Shown piece after piece: positions 1-8,040 of a stretch of 27,149 bases of DNA. This DNA comes from Oehlia diaphana (taxonomy: Eukaryota > Glomeromycota > Glomeromycetes > Glomerales > Glomeraceae): the NCBI GenBank assembly GCA_003833135.1, contig QZLH01001587.1:1-27149 (forward strand). The letters are read 5' to 3'. A program made the translations under genes and the position numbers. The notes under the pieces were generated by a model. It did not search any database. It was not told the DNA's origin and worked only from the letters and a program-made list of their open reading frames with translations. Within the stretch, counting starts at the first letter, position 1; each line of letters starts with the position of its first letter.

Positions 1-490
1 TAATAATTTAGACTATTTAATATTTATTTTATTATTAAATTTTTAATAAAGATATTTGCTAACTTTTGTAAAATGCTTAATTTATTAAAAATACAAAAGT
101 GACAAAAAAAACGCACCACCATTTTTTGATAAAATGTGACGTACATGAAAAATTAACCAATCAATTTATGCCAAATTTTATATTGATTTTGGTAGATCAT
201 ATGATAAATGATTTACATTTTAAGTTTTAATTTGATTGGCTTTAATTTGGCATTAATACATGTGATTAATGATCAATGGTTCGGAAGCCACTGTAGATAA
301 ACTCTTAAGACTAGTCCAGCCATCAAAATCTAATACAATAATATTAAATAAATAAATAACATTAAATATTTTTAAAAAATTTATTTTATTATAATTATAT
401 TATTAATTACTATCTAATATGAGATTATTGGCATCTTTTAAAATATTGTTTACTTTAGAATTAATTTTTATTACTTCATAGTTCAGTAAT
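1..490. other. A+T-rich non-coding stretch, no gene seen
   Basis: No open frame or splice-bounded coding stretch is visible on either strand. The only structure is a pair of short inverted words: ATGCCAAATT at 167-176 and AATTTGGCAT at 243-252. CCAATCAA and TTGATTGG lie next to them but in the wrong order for one simple hairpin. This could be the remains of a small element, but no clean ends or target duplication can be defined. Confidence 0.5.
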
Positions 491-760
491 ATTTCAGTCT
501 TTCAGATAAACAATTACGTAATGATGGATTATATGCAGAATAAAGAGATTTTAACAGCATCTATAAAATAAGGAGTCTCAATTGCAAAAAATGGAATATC
601 ACAGCTTATAAAAGCTTTGACCTATGCATCAATTTTTTTTTTTGAATTGAGATATCTCAGTTTTGTTATCTTAGTGAATAGTGATCATCTAAAATTGTCT
701 GATATGATCGTTTATTATTTTCAAATAATTCAATATTATCATCTTTATTATTATTAATTA
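491..760 (+). pseudogene. Decayed coding-like fragment, family not recognised
   Basis: One plus-strand frame is open over about 85 codons except for a single TAA at 569-571. The translation has a protein-like composition: an N-terminal part around MMDYMQNKEILTASIK, then after the stop GVSIAKNGISQLIKALTY and a hydrophobic stretch ending in NSDHLKLSDMIVYYF. It fades into poly-Tyr/Leu from TAT/TTA repeats. In DNA this rich in A+T, a long, almost open frame of mixed composition is unlikely by chance, but no domain is recognisable. It may belong with the fragment at 868-1044. Coding origin is inferred from composition only. Confidence 0.25.
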
Positions 761-867
761 TTATTATTAAATACTTTAGTTATATATTATCAGGACATAA
801 TCAACAATTTTTAGCTAAATAAATTTGAAGTTCGCAAGATTATTCTCGTAATATAAAAAATAGATAA

Positions 868-1044
868 TATTTACATTTGGCTGAAAAGTATCTTGTAGAA
901 GAAAGTGGTGTTCTTTTAAAATACTTTCAAACAGAATTTGGTAGACAATCTCCAGCATGTTTAGGATGTATTATATCATTATCTTCTTCTATTTCTGAAG
1001 CAGGTGTAGCAGGCGCAGTTAGTGTAAGTATAGTAGGCTTATAA
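868..1044 (+). pseudogene. Coding-like fragment with a splice-donor-like end, unknown family
   Basis: A 58-codon open frame runs from just after a TAA (865-867) to a TAA at 1042-1044. It reads like real protein: YLHLAEKYLVEESGVLLKYF, then a Gly/Ser/Ala-rich part containing ACLGCIISLSSS and SEAGVAGAVS. A consensus splice donor GTAAGT lies at 1024-1029, directly after the last Ser of that stretch, so this may be the 3' part of an exon whose partner exons are lost or unrecognised. There is no start codon near its beginning. I do not recognise the family and infer no function. It is probably a gene remnant in a repeat-rich region. Confidence 0.3.
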
Positions 1045-1215
1045 CAAGACATTTTTTTAACAATTGCTTTTTGCTAGAAAAACTATTTAAAAAAAAAGTC
1101 TTCTGCTCTACTTTCATTATTTTTTAAGGAGTACAAAAAAATAAAAAAGGGAATTTTTAAACATGATATTAGTTTACAACGAATATAGTATTAAATAATA
1201 TAAATTGCAAGGAAT

Positions 1216-1360
1216 ATTTGCAAATTTAGTAATTAGAATTAAAATATATTAATAAACTTGCAAATTTTAAGCTAAAAACCTTGACAAATTTGCAAATTTA
1301 GTAATTAATAACAAAATATTTAATGAAAGTGCAAATTTTAGTTTATTAAGAGTGGTTTTT
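1216..1360. repeat. Imperfect tandem duplication, period 72 bp
   Basis: The words ATTTGCAAATTTAGTAATTA at 1216 and ATTTGCAAATTTAGTAATTA at 1288 are 72 bp apart. Each is followed about 50 bp later by TGCAAATTTTA. This makes two diverged copies of one unit, the second shortened. The surrounding 1045-1458 is otherwise non-coding and A+T-rich. No gene is seen in it. Confidence 0.6.
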
Positions 1361-1458
1361 TAATTTATTCTTTATTAAGATCAGTAAATTCAAATTTTTT
1401 ATATAGAAAAAAAAATTACATTAATTAATTATCATGATGCATACATAATACAGTTTCG

Positions 1459-1764
1459 TTATAGTTTCAGAATTTTAGTACAGGTTTCAGAATTTTTGCA
1501 ATTTATAAAATATAAACAATTTTCAACTAATTTTAATTTCATTAGTTTCGTAATTAATGAGTTTTGATTAGTAACACTATTGTATGATATGCATTCAAAT
1601 ACTATATCATTATAATTATCACTTTTTAATTGCCTTTTTTGAATAAAATCATTAATTTTTTCATTTCCTGTATCTGGATTTTGAGATATTTCATATAATA
1701 CTTGAAATGCATTATACCAATAATTTGATGTATATACTGATAATTTTTTTTCAAAGTATATCAT
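1459..1764 (-). CDS. Hypothetical 101-codon ORF, possibly a gene fragment
   Basis: The minus strand holds an uninterrupted 101-codon frame from ATG (1764) to a stop at 1459. The protein begins MIYFEKKLSVYTSN, continues through a polar region containing NPDTGNEKINDFIQKRQ, and ends in a Lys/Leu/Cys-rich segment (NCLYFINCKNSETCTKIL). Composition is mixed and not simply a translation of A+T repeats, so it may be coding, but I recognise no domain, signal peptide or membrane segment. The flanks are non-coding and full of transposon remains. It may be an orphan gene, a single exon, or a chance frame. No function is proposed. Confidence 0.3.
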   Translation of the reverse strand: MIYFEKKLSVYTSNYWYNAFQVLYEISQNPDTGNEKINDFIQKRQLKSDNYNDIVFECISYNSVTNQNSLITKLMKLKLVENCLYFINCKNSETCTKILKL

Positions 1765-2169
1765 GATATTGAACCAACTGAAACCTTATATTTACTGAAT
1801 AGTAATATTTAATGAATATTAAAATTTTATACATATTGGCTAACTATTAAAATTGGGTCTAATTTTATATAGTAATTTTGATTAACGTTATACCATTATA
1901 AATAGTAAAAAAAATTTTTTTTGTGATCAATTTAGCGAATGCATCCTGAAAAAAAATAATATATTAAAACACACGTCAAACTGATGAGCACAACCCAAAA
2001 CTGATGAGTTTGAGTAGCGAAAGACTAGTAATTGGCAATTGGTGTCTCGTGCTTTTGAATATTATCAGTTATTAACTGTAAATAAAGTTAGTTATTGCAA
2101 AATTACTTTTTATTTTTTAAATAATATTAAAAATATGTTTATACTTTTTCAGATTTAATTACTACTAAT
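1765..2169. other. Non-coding stretch with hammerhead-like core words upstream of a pseudogene
   Basis: No gene is visible. Two copies of CTGATGAG occur at 1981-1988 and 2001-2008, followed by CGAAA at 2018-2022 and GTCTC at 2044-2048. These are the core words of a hammerhead ribozyme, but the expected stem I does not pair (see findings). A splice-acceptor-like TTTTTCAG ends at 2152 and a GTAAAT donor-like site starts at 2080. This fits a small 5' exon and a 73-nt intron for the pseudogene that follows. Confidence 0.35.
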
Positions 2170-2874
2170 ATGTCAAGCACTAATACAAGTTTTGCTTCAC
2201 TTACAACGTCTTTTATTACATCTACATCAGAATTTATCTGTTCCACTTATCAAAAAAGATTTAAGAAATAAAGTGGATTTTCACGGCATTTGAATATTGT
2301 GAAAAAATATAATATTCCACGTAATGACTTGGATAATTTGTCAGAAACAAATAATAAAAAGTTTAGAAGTATTCTAGTTTATTTAATTCACTGCAAACTT
2401 CCACATGAATTTAAAAAAGGAGGTCGTCAATTAGTGTCTTTTGCCTGCACTAAACATCAGTTTTTTAATATTTTTAAAGGACATATTCATCATCATCATT
2501 CTAATAGAAACATCTATAAATGTGTTTTTTGAGAATCTGTTGGATATCAAATATTAAGTGAAATCTTGAATAATCCATTATGAGGTCAAAAATTTTATAA
2601 CAATGAACAACAAACTTATGTTATTTTATTTAGTGATCTACCTCAGCATTTAAAAAATAACCCATTAGTCATTGCAACTCGCTGTATTACTGAAGGTGTA
2701 AATACTAAAAGGCGCAAATCTAAATATAATCCTGGAGAAGTTGGTGTTGAATGGAAAATTAAGGGTGAAAAAGATGCAAAGGAGAATTATTGTGAAGCAG
2801 GGTTTATATATATATATACATTTTTAGGCGAAACAAATTTAATAATAGAAAAAAAAAATTATATACGTCTATAA
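2170..2874 (+). pseudogene. C2H2-finger-like repeat-family protein, broken by three stops
   Basis: One frame runs from ATG 2170 to TAA 2872-2874 (234 codons), with internal stops at 2269 (TAA), 2530 (TGA) and 2581 (TGA) and no frameshift. The start is Ser/Thr-rich. The segment FICSTYQKRFKK-stop-SGFSRHLNIV looks like a degenerate C2H2 finger with the second Cys changed. Further on are the words LVYLIHCKLPHEF, CTKHQFFNIFKGHIHHHH and KYNPGEVGVEWKIKGEKD. From memory this resembles a multicopy protein family of arbuscular mycorrhizal fungi, but I cannot verify that. The terminal TAA falls on the target duplication of the adjacent MITE, so the original C-terminus may be lost. Function unknown. A gene carried by a transposon is plausible, because a transposase-like pseudogene converges on it. 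Confidence 0.6.
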
Positions 2875-3159
2875 GGCCAAAGAAATAAAATTATTCGTTT
2901 CTCATGAAAAAAAATTGCTAAATTTGACCCGGCCGCCCAGAAAAAAAATATATTTTTCAAAAAAATTTAGCCGATTCCCTAGATGATGATTGGTTAATTT
3001 AATAAATTTTTTTGCCTGGGACATCGGTGAAAAAAAAATTTATTTTTTTATGATTATGATTGGTCAAAACTAAAATCACATGACTAAATAAAATAAATTT
3101 TTGTAACATTTACATGACCCGCCCAGTCATGAGAAACGAACAATTTTATTTACTTGGCC
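2875..3159. mobile_element. MITE, PIF/Harbinger (Tourist)-like, 285 bp
   Basis: The ends are long imperfect inverted repeats. The left end starts GGCCAAAGAAATAAAATTAT and runs to about 2905. The right end (3126-3159) is its reverse complement with about four mismatches, so both ends share TTCGTTTCTCATGA. The element is flanked by TAA on both sides (2872-2874 and 3160-3162). A 3-bp TWA target duplication with GG-starting ends is typical of PIF/Harbinger MITEs. No coding capacity is present. Inside, a GC-rich word (GACCCGGCCGCCCAG near the left end, GACCCGCCCAG near the right) is repeated in direct orientation. The left target site coincides with the stop codon that ends the C2H2-like pseudogene. 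Confidence 0.8.
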
Positions 3160-3270
3160 TAATAAAATGTTTTGATATTTTTTTTTATCTAAATATTAAC
3201 CAAAAATAAATTTTTAAAATTATAAAATGTGAATATTTTGAAGTTTTGGATAGGAAAGTGAGACATTATT

Positions 3271-5730
3271 TTAAGTATAAAATAGAAGCCAGTTTTCATG
3301 TTCTAAAATTTCATAAATTGCTGATGTTTTATTTTGAAATTTTTCACCATTCTTGAGAGTTTTCTTAAAAAAATAACAAACATGATTGTGGTTCTTTTTT
3401 TTAATGGTACTGCACGAAAATGCATTTAATTACTACCTTTTATGAATAAGCATAAATTTCCAAACATATGATACCAAAACATAAATATAAGGGGTTATAT
3501 CTAATGATCGATAAAGTCCTTATTCTAGAATATTATTAGTTTTAGGATCTATCACAGTTTTTTTCAAAAATAATTCATACTATACTTTTGCTTTTAAATA
3601 AAAATATTGTAGATCTGTTTTTATTTCTCTTAAAAGATTATATAACTTAGCAAATCTATTTTACAAACTTTTAATTAATGCAGCACGTTCTGGATCAAAA
3701 AGTTTTGCCAAATTAAAATTTTGAAGAACACGAAGCTTATCATCCCCTATTAAAGAGGTGTAATCCCAATTCTCAGTACTATGAATTTTCCAAAACTCAA
3801 ATCAGATTTTTAATTTTTCCATCTCTTTGATTATAATATTTCGAGATATGTTATTAAATAATCTTTCATTTTTGATTTCTTGTAAAACTAACTTCCACAA
3901 GTGGTCAGTTATACGTAACATTATGTGAAGCTTATCAGGAATATGATTAAAATTGCTTGTCTAAACCTTTTCAAAATCTTATGATTAGTTTTGTCAAAAT
4001 TTTACTATAGATTTATTATAGTTTTAGCAGAATTTTGGCAGTTTCAGCATTTATAATAAGTTTCAGCAGTTTCGCCTTTCTCTAGAGTTTTGCCAGTTTT
4101 TTAATATAACTTTAATATAGTTTCAGCAGAATTTCGCTTTTCGGCAAAATGCCATCTTGCCTAAACCTTTAGGTTTCGGCAAGCAACCTTAAATATGATT
4201 AAGCGAAATTATATTGAAAAGTGGTAGTAATTTATGACCTGGGTATGCTATTAGATTTTCATTTAAAATACTCATTGATTTACTAATCACCCAGTCAACT
4301 TGCTCATTTCCACATTGGATTTTAATTATCTCATACCATGGACAGAAATAATTGGAGTTTACAGCATTAAAACCCAAACAGGTAGCAAAAAACTTCTAAT
4401 CTAAGCTAAAAAAAAGCTCAAAATTCCAAAAAATATTGTTGATAATCATTCCATTATTACTTAATTCTTGCAATTTTTGAATTAGGGTATTTACTGCAAC
4501 TTTTAAAATTGGATAATTTTTTATTCCTAGAAATAAAACGGTTGTATAATGACAATCAGACTTGAAAAGATTCATTGAATTATCCAATAGTGCTATAGTA
4601 ATCATCACATACTTTACTTTTTGTCCTATGTTCCACCTATCACCAGATATTTGAAGATGAATAGTTAGTATTGCAGGATCTAATACTCCTTTTTTAATAT
4701 ATGATAGTGTTATATACTCAAGAATTTTTTTAACATTTCGGTAGGTACCCTTTCCTATTGTACTAACAACTTGTTCAATAATTAATAAATCGGTTATATC
4801 AGATTCTTCCAATAGTTCTTCTTGTACAATAGTAGAATTTAAATCAATAAAATTAATGGGTATTAATTCTCCCATACATGCATTAATCTTTTGACAGGTT
4901 TGAGAAATAGCATATTCTCGTAATAATATTGATTCTACAGCTGCAAGATGGTGATATGCATTACGAATTATATTTTCTATATCTTATACATATGCTATTA
5001 ATTGTAATTTTTATTTTTTTTTAACACTATCATCATCTTCAAATATTACATGACATTTTTTATTTTCTATAGTAAAATCCAAAGTTCTTAAAACTACACA
5101 ATCTTTAAGATTGTAAAGTCTTTAATTGAACTTTCAAAGTGTATTTGTTCTTTTTTTCGCAAGACCTTTTGCACATTTAATTTGTGTAGTTTTGCTTAAT
5201 TCTTCATGTAGTTTCAATTTACATAGTCTACCTTTGCGATATTTATCAATGCATTTTAATTGAAGTCTAAAAAGATAAACTCCAGAAACAGCAGTCTTCT
5301 TATCTGGTATTATAATCTGATAAAATATGTATAAATTAAAATACATTCTTTTATGATTTTTTCTTAAAATAATAAATGTATAAAAACTTACTTTGTGCAG
5401 TTCAACAAAAGTATCAAATGGTGATTGAGCTGAAATAACTTGATATTGTAAATTATCTCCAAAACAAATTAGATAATGAGGTTTTTCTTCTGCGTAATTA
5501 ATAGAACATTGAATAGTATGACTTCTACTAGCCCGACTCTAGGTAGTTTTAATAATATAATTATCAGATATAGGAAAATAATTAGGTACTTTAGTATGAT
5601 TTACAGTTGGTGGATAGGTATCTTCTTGAATAACAACAGAAGTAAATTTTTGGTCACCATAGTATATTATTTCAAATGAAATAAGGTAATTTTCTTTTTC
5701 AAAAGGGTTTTGCTGCTTAGAATTTGACAT
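3271..5730 (-). pseudogene. Transposase-like multicopy protein, decayed by point stops and an insertion
   Basis: The minus strand reads in one frame from ATG (5730) to a stop at 3271-3273, with one intron at 5391-5317 (GTAAGT donor, TATCAG acceptor). Twelve in-frame stops interrupt it: 5539, 5134, 5122, 5011, 4984, 4396, 3802, 3661, 3580, 3520, 3433 and 3430 (lowest coordinates). There is no frameshift. Landmarks in order: FEIIYYGDQKFTSVVIQED, SGVYLFRLQLKC, NAYHHLAAVESILLREYAIS, an Asp in HLQISGDR, an Asp in FFSLD next to the stop at 4396, FCPWYE, LHIMLRITDHLW, and FSCSTIKKKNHN near the end. The Asp / Asp / CPW[CY] order resembles DDE-type transposases of the CACTA/KDZ kind, which is inference. 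Intact relatives seem to be multicopy proteins of unknown function in arbuscular mycorrhizal fungi (from memory, unverified). A 241-bp element (3951-4191) is inserted in the frame. Confidence 0.72.
3951..4191. mobile_element. Non-autonomous element, 241 bp, 11-bp target duplication (Mutator-like?)
   Basis: The 11-mer AATATGATTAA flanks the element directly at 3940-3950 and 4192-4202. Taking out the element and one copy rejoins the minus-strand pseudogene in frame (..IISLNHI + PDKLHIMLRI..), which confirms the boundaries. The ends are short inverted repeats: TTGCTTGTCTAAACCT at 3953-3968 against TTGCTTGCCGAAACCT on the other strand, ending at 4187 (14 of 16 match). The interior is built of many degenerate copies of TTTCAGCA / GTTTCRGCA. 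The right end carries its own stem: CTTGCC-t-AAACCT at 4156-4168, loop TT, AGGTTT-c-GGCAAG at 4171-4183. Target duplications of 9-11 bp are typical of Mutator-like elements, so that class is the best guess. No coding capacity. Confidence 0.75.
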
Positions 5731-6144
5731 TGAAAGTAACAGTTTTTTTACGTGTTAAAAAATAGCAGCATATAAAAAATTGTACAACAGATCTATAAAA
5801 ATGTGATAAGTATAAAAATTTCTGGTTATTAAAAATTCAATATGAGACTTAATACCATATTTTTTTACTACTTAACTTTTATAACAGTAACAGAAAAATT
5901 TACAATGTATATATAAAAATTTTTTAACATCATTAGTGGCATCATTAGTATTACCACATAATGTCAGGTGATTTGACTATCATTATGATTGGTCCATAAA
6001 ATTTGGGGTTATCTCAAAAAAATTAGGGTTAGGATATAGTTAGCACATATAATTTATTAAGCAATAAATACTTAATATATTAAATAAGTACTATATTTTA
6101 ATATTTATTAATCATTTAATTTTTTTTTAAGCATTTTATTAGTA
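5731..6144. other. Non-coding spacer between two decayed elements
   Basis: No gene is visible. It contains a short direct repeat, CATCATTAGT at 5928-5937 and 5940-5949, and otherwise A+T-rich sequence. It should hold the promoter or terminus of the minus-strand pseudogene, but no inverted repeat matching the region upstream of 2170 was found. Confidence 0.4.
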
Positions 6145-6567
6145 TGGATCAGTACAAAAAAATTGGTACTTTATCTGAAAAGAAAAGGATTTATACCAAG
6201 AAAAATACCGTGTGGCTAAAACAAGATGGGCTGAAAAAATATATATTTTATAATGATTTTGAATAAATATTTTTTACTAATATTTTTTTACCCTACCATG
6301 GATAGTTTCTCTACAAAATAAAGCAATGTACCACTAACCGACAAAAAGTTGATGATAATTAATGTTTACATTTATTTTTTGGAGACTAATTCTAAAAAGG
6401 AGGATCATTAGAAGGTCATATTACGCAAACGTGTTGTTGAGGTGTTTGGGTATAAGGGAAAGTATATTTAGGAAGGTGGATTCAAACCGGAAAAGCCATA
6501 GAGATGATACTTTTACACCATACAAAATACGCGGTTGTCTTAAATTACAATTGAATGATTAAATTCT

Positions 6568-6729
6568 CATGATATTGCCTTTTCTGATGAATTAAGAAAA
6601 TCAGAACTTTTGAAGCTGGTTAAAATAAATAAAGAAAAGGTTCCATTTTCTTGTATTAATATTACAGAACAATATAAACATAAAGTTAATTTTACCCCTC
6701 CTTACCATGATTGTGAACTAACTTATTAA
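6568..6729 (+). pseudogene. Remnant of a Tc1/mariner-type (DDE) transposase
   Basis: Inside the Tc1-like element, one plus frame reads HDIAFSDELRKSELLKLVK, INKEKVPFSCINITEQYKHK and VNFTPPYHDCELTY, then stops at 6727-6729. The end resembles the stretch of Tc1/mariner and related DDE transposases just before the last catalytic acid (..PPYHCELNPIE.. type), here garbled after PPYH and cut before the acidic residue. Upstream and downstream pieces are in other frames or lost. Later, FDAYSSSDG-like text near 7030-7060 may be the C-terminal tail. It is not functional. Confidence 0.4.
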
Positions 6730-6813
6730 AGATGTTTAGTCAGTTCTCAGTTGTGAATGGTGAAGTTGCATTCTCAAGTTCACGTTCATTTAGGAAAATT
6801 GTTTTTTAATTAA

Positions 6814-6938
6814 GAGAATCGTTTAAAGCATTTTTTTGATAGAGAATTTCTAAGGATTCGTTTAGAGAGATTATTTTTGAGAAATTTTTAACTAAAGGGA
6901 TCATTTAGGGCATTTTTTGATAGAGAATTTTTATTTAA
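6814..6938. repeat. Three imperfect tandem units of about 40 bp
   Basis: Three units begin near 6814, 6852 and 6896. Each has the plan GA-TCRTTTARRG followed by an A/T run and GAGAATTT (for example TTTTTTTGATAGAGAATTT at 6831-6849 and TTTTTTGATAGAGAATTT at 6913-6930). The first and third are closest to each other. They lie inside the Tc1-like element and may be an internal expansion of it. Confidence 0.5.
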
Positions 6939-7201
6939 AAAAAAAATTTCAAAGGTTATTGTAGGACTTCGGAGAAGAGCTTTTAAAGATATTAAGAAAT
7001 ATTTTGAATATACAATTAATTGAAGAAGAATTTGACGCTTATAGTAGTTCTGATGGAAATTACGTGATATGACGTGATATTTATGTCGTATCTTTCCAAT
7101 ACATACTGATAATTAAATAAAAAAAAATTTTTACATACAGTAATAAAAATTTTTTTTTATTAATACAATGTTTGAGATACCAATTTTTTTGCACTGGTCC
7201 A

Positions 7202-8040
7202 TATTTAAGAATGCATTTTACTAACATACCTTTTATTTAATAAGTACTAATAATAAATATTAATAAATTACTTTGACCAATATTGTGATGCAGTTGTATT
7301 AATACATAGAGATTTAACTGTAATTTATTACACTTTTATTATTATATAATATACAAAATATATAAAAAATCTATATATAATATTTATTAATTACCTATTT
7401 TATTGATAATAACCAATTAAATGTAATTTATTAATAGAATATTTATTTTTTACAAATTTATATTACTTACTAATTATCATTTAGTATAAATCACATAATT
7501 TTAGATATTAACTTTAATAATTTATTAAACTTATTTATTTTTAATTAATTGGATTTTTAAATAAATAAAAAATAAAAAAAATGTTTTTTTTTAAAAAAAA
7601 AATATCAAACATTATAAAGATTAATAAAAATCAGATTATTTATTCTAAATTACATTTATTATTATATATATATCAAATTTAATTATAAACTTTCTAAATT
7701 TTATTATATGTAAAATCCTAGAATAGATAATATTTTAAATTAGTCCAATTAATAAAATTTTTATATAAAAATAATTTTAAAAATCATAAAAGAATTAATA
7801 TTTTATAATAAATTTAATAAATTACAGTTTATTTAAACTATCTTAATAAAAGAAATCAAATGGTATAAAAATATATAATATTTTTAAATATTAAGTATTA
7901 AATTATATAATAAATTAATAATTAAATAAATTTAATTTAAAAGTGATAAAATTACATTTATTAAAAATTAGTTCTATCTTACATATAATAAATATTAAAA
8001 TTAAAAATTGTTCAAAAGAATTAAAGAATATTTTTTTTTT
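7202..8040. other. Very A+T-rich intergenic DNA downstream of DOP1
   Basis: There is no gene or clear repeat. The sequence is dominated by runs of A and T and TTATTAAT-type words, with long T tracts just before the DOP1 stop codon. The DOP1 3' end and polyadenylation region must lie in its right part (minus strand), but no single signal can be singled out. Confidence 0.5.

Larger units (their letters stand above)
6145..7201. mobile_element. Tc1/mariner-like element, 1057 bp, degenerate
   Basis: The left end TGGATCAGTACAAAAAAATT (6145 onward) and the reverse complement of the right end, TGGACCAGTGCAAAAAAATT (back from 7201), match over 27 bp with four mismatches. Both ends are flanked by the dinucleotide TA (6143-6144 and 7202-7203), the usual Tc1/mariner target duplication, and the length fits that superfamily. 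The interior contains a transposase-like remnant on the plus strand (6568-6729) and three roughly 40-bp tandem units, but no intact gene. A 67-codon open frame at 6362-6562 lies inside and may be another decayed piece of the same transposase. Confidence 0.8.

Noticed and set aside
167..252. Inverted words ATGCCAAATT / AATTTGGCAT as ends of a small element
   Set aside because: The neighbouring CCAATCAA / TTGATTGG pair is in the wrong order for nested inverted ends, and no target duplication is visible.
6022..6033. Telomere-like TTAGGGTTAGG
   Set aside because: Fewer than two full units in A+T-rich DNA, with no array. Chance is sufficient.
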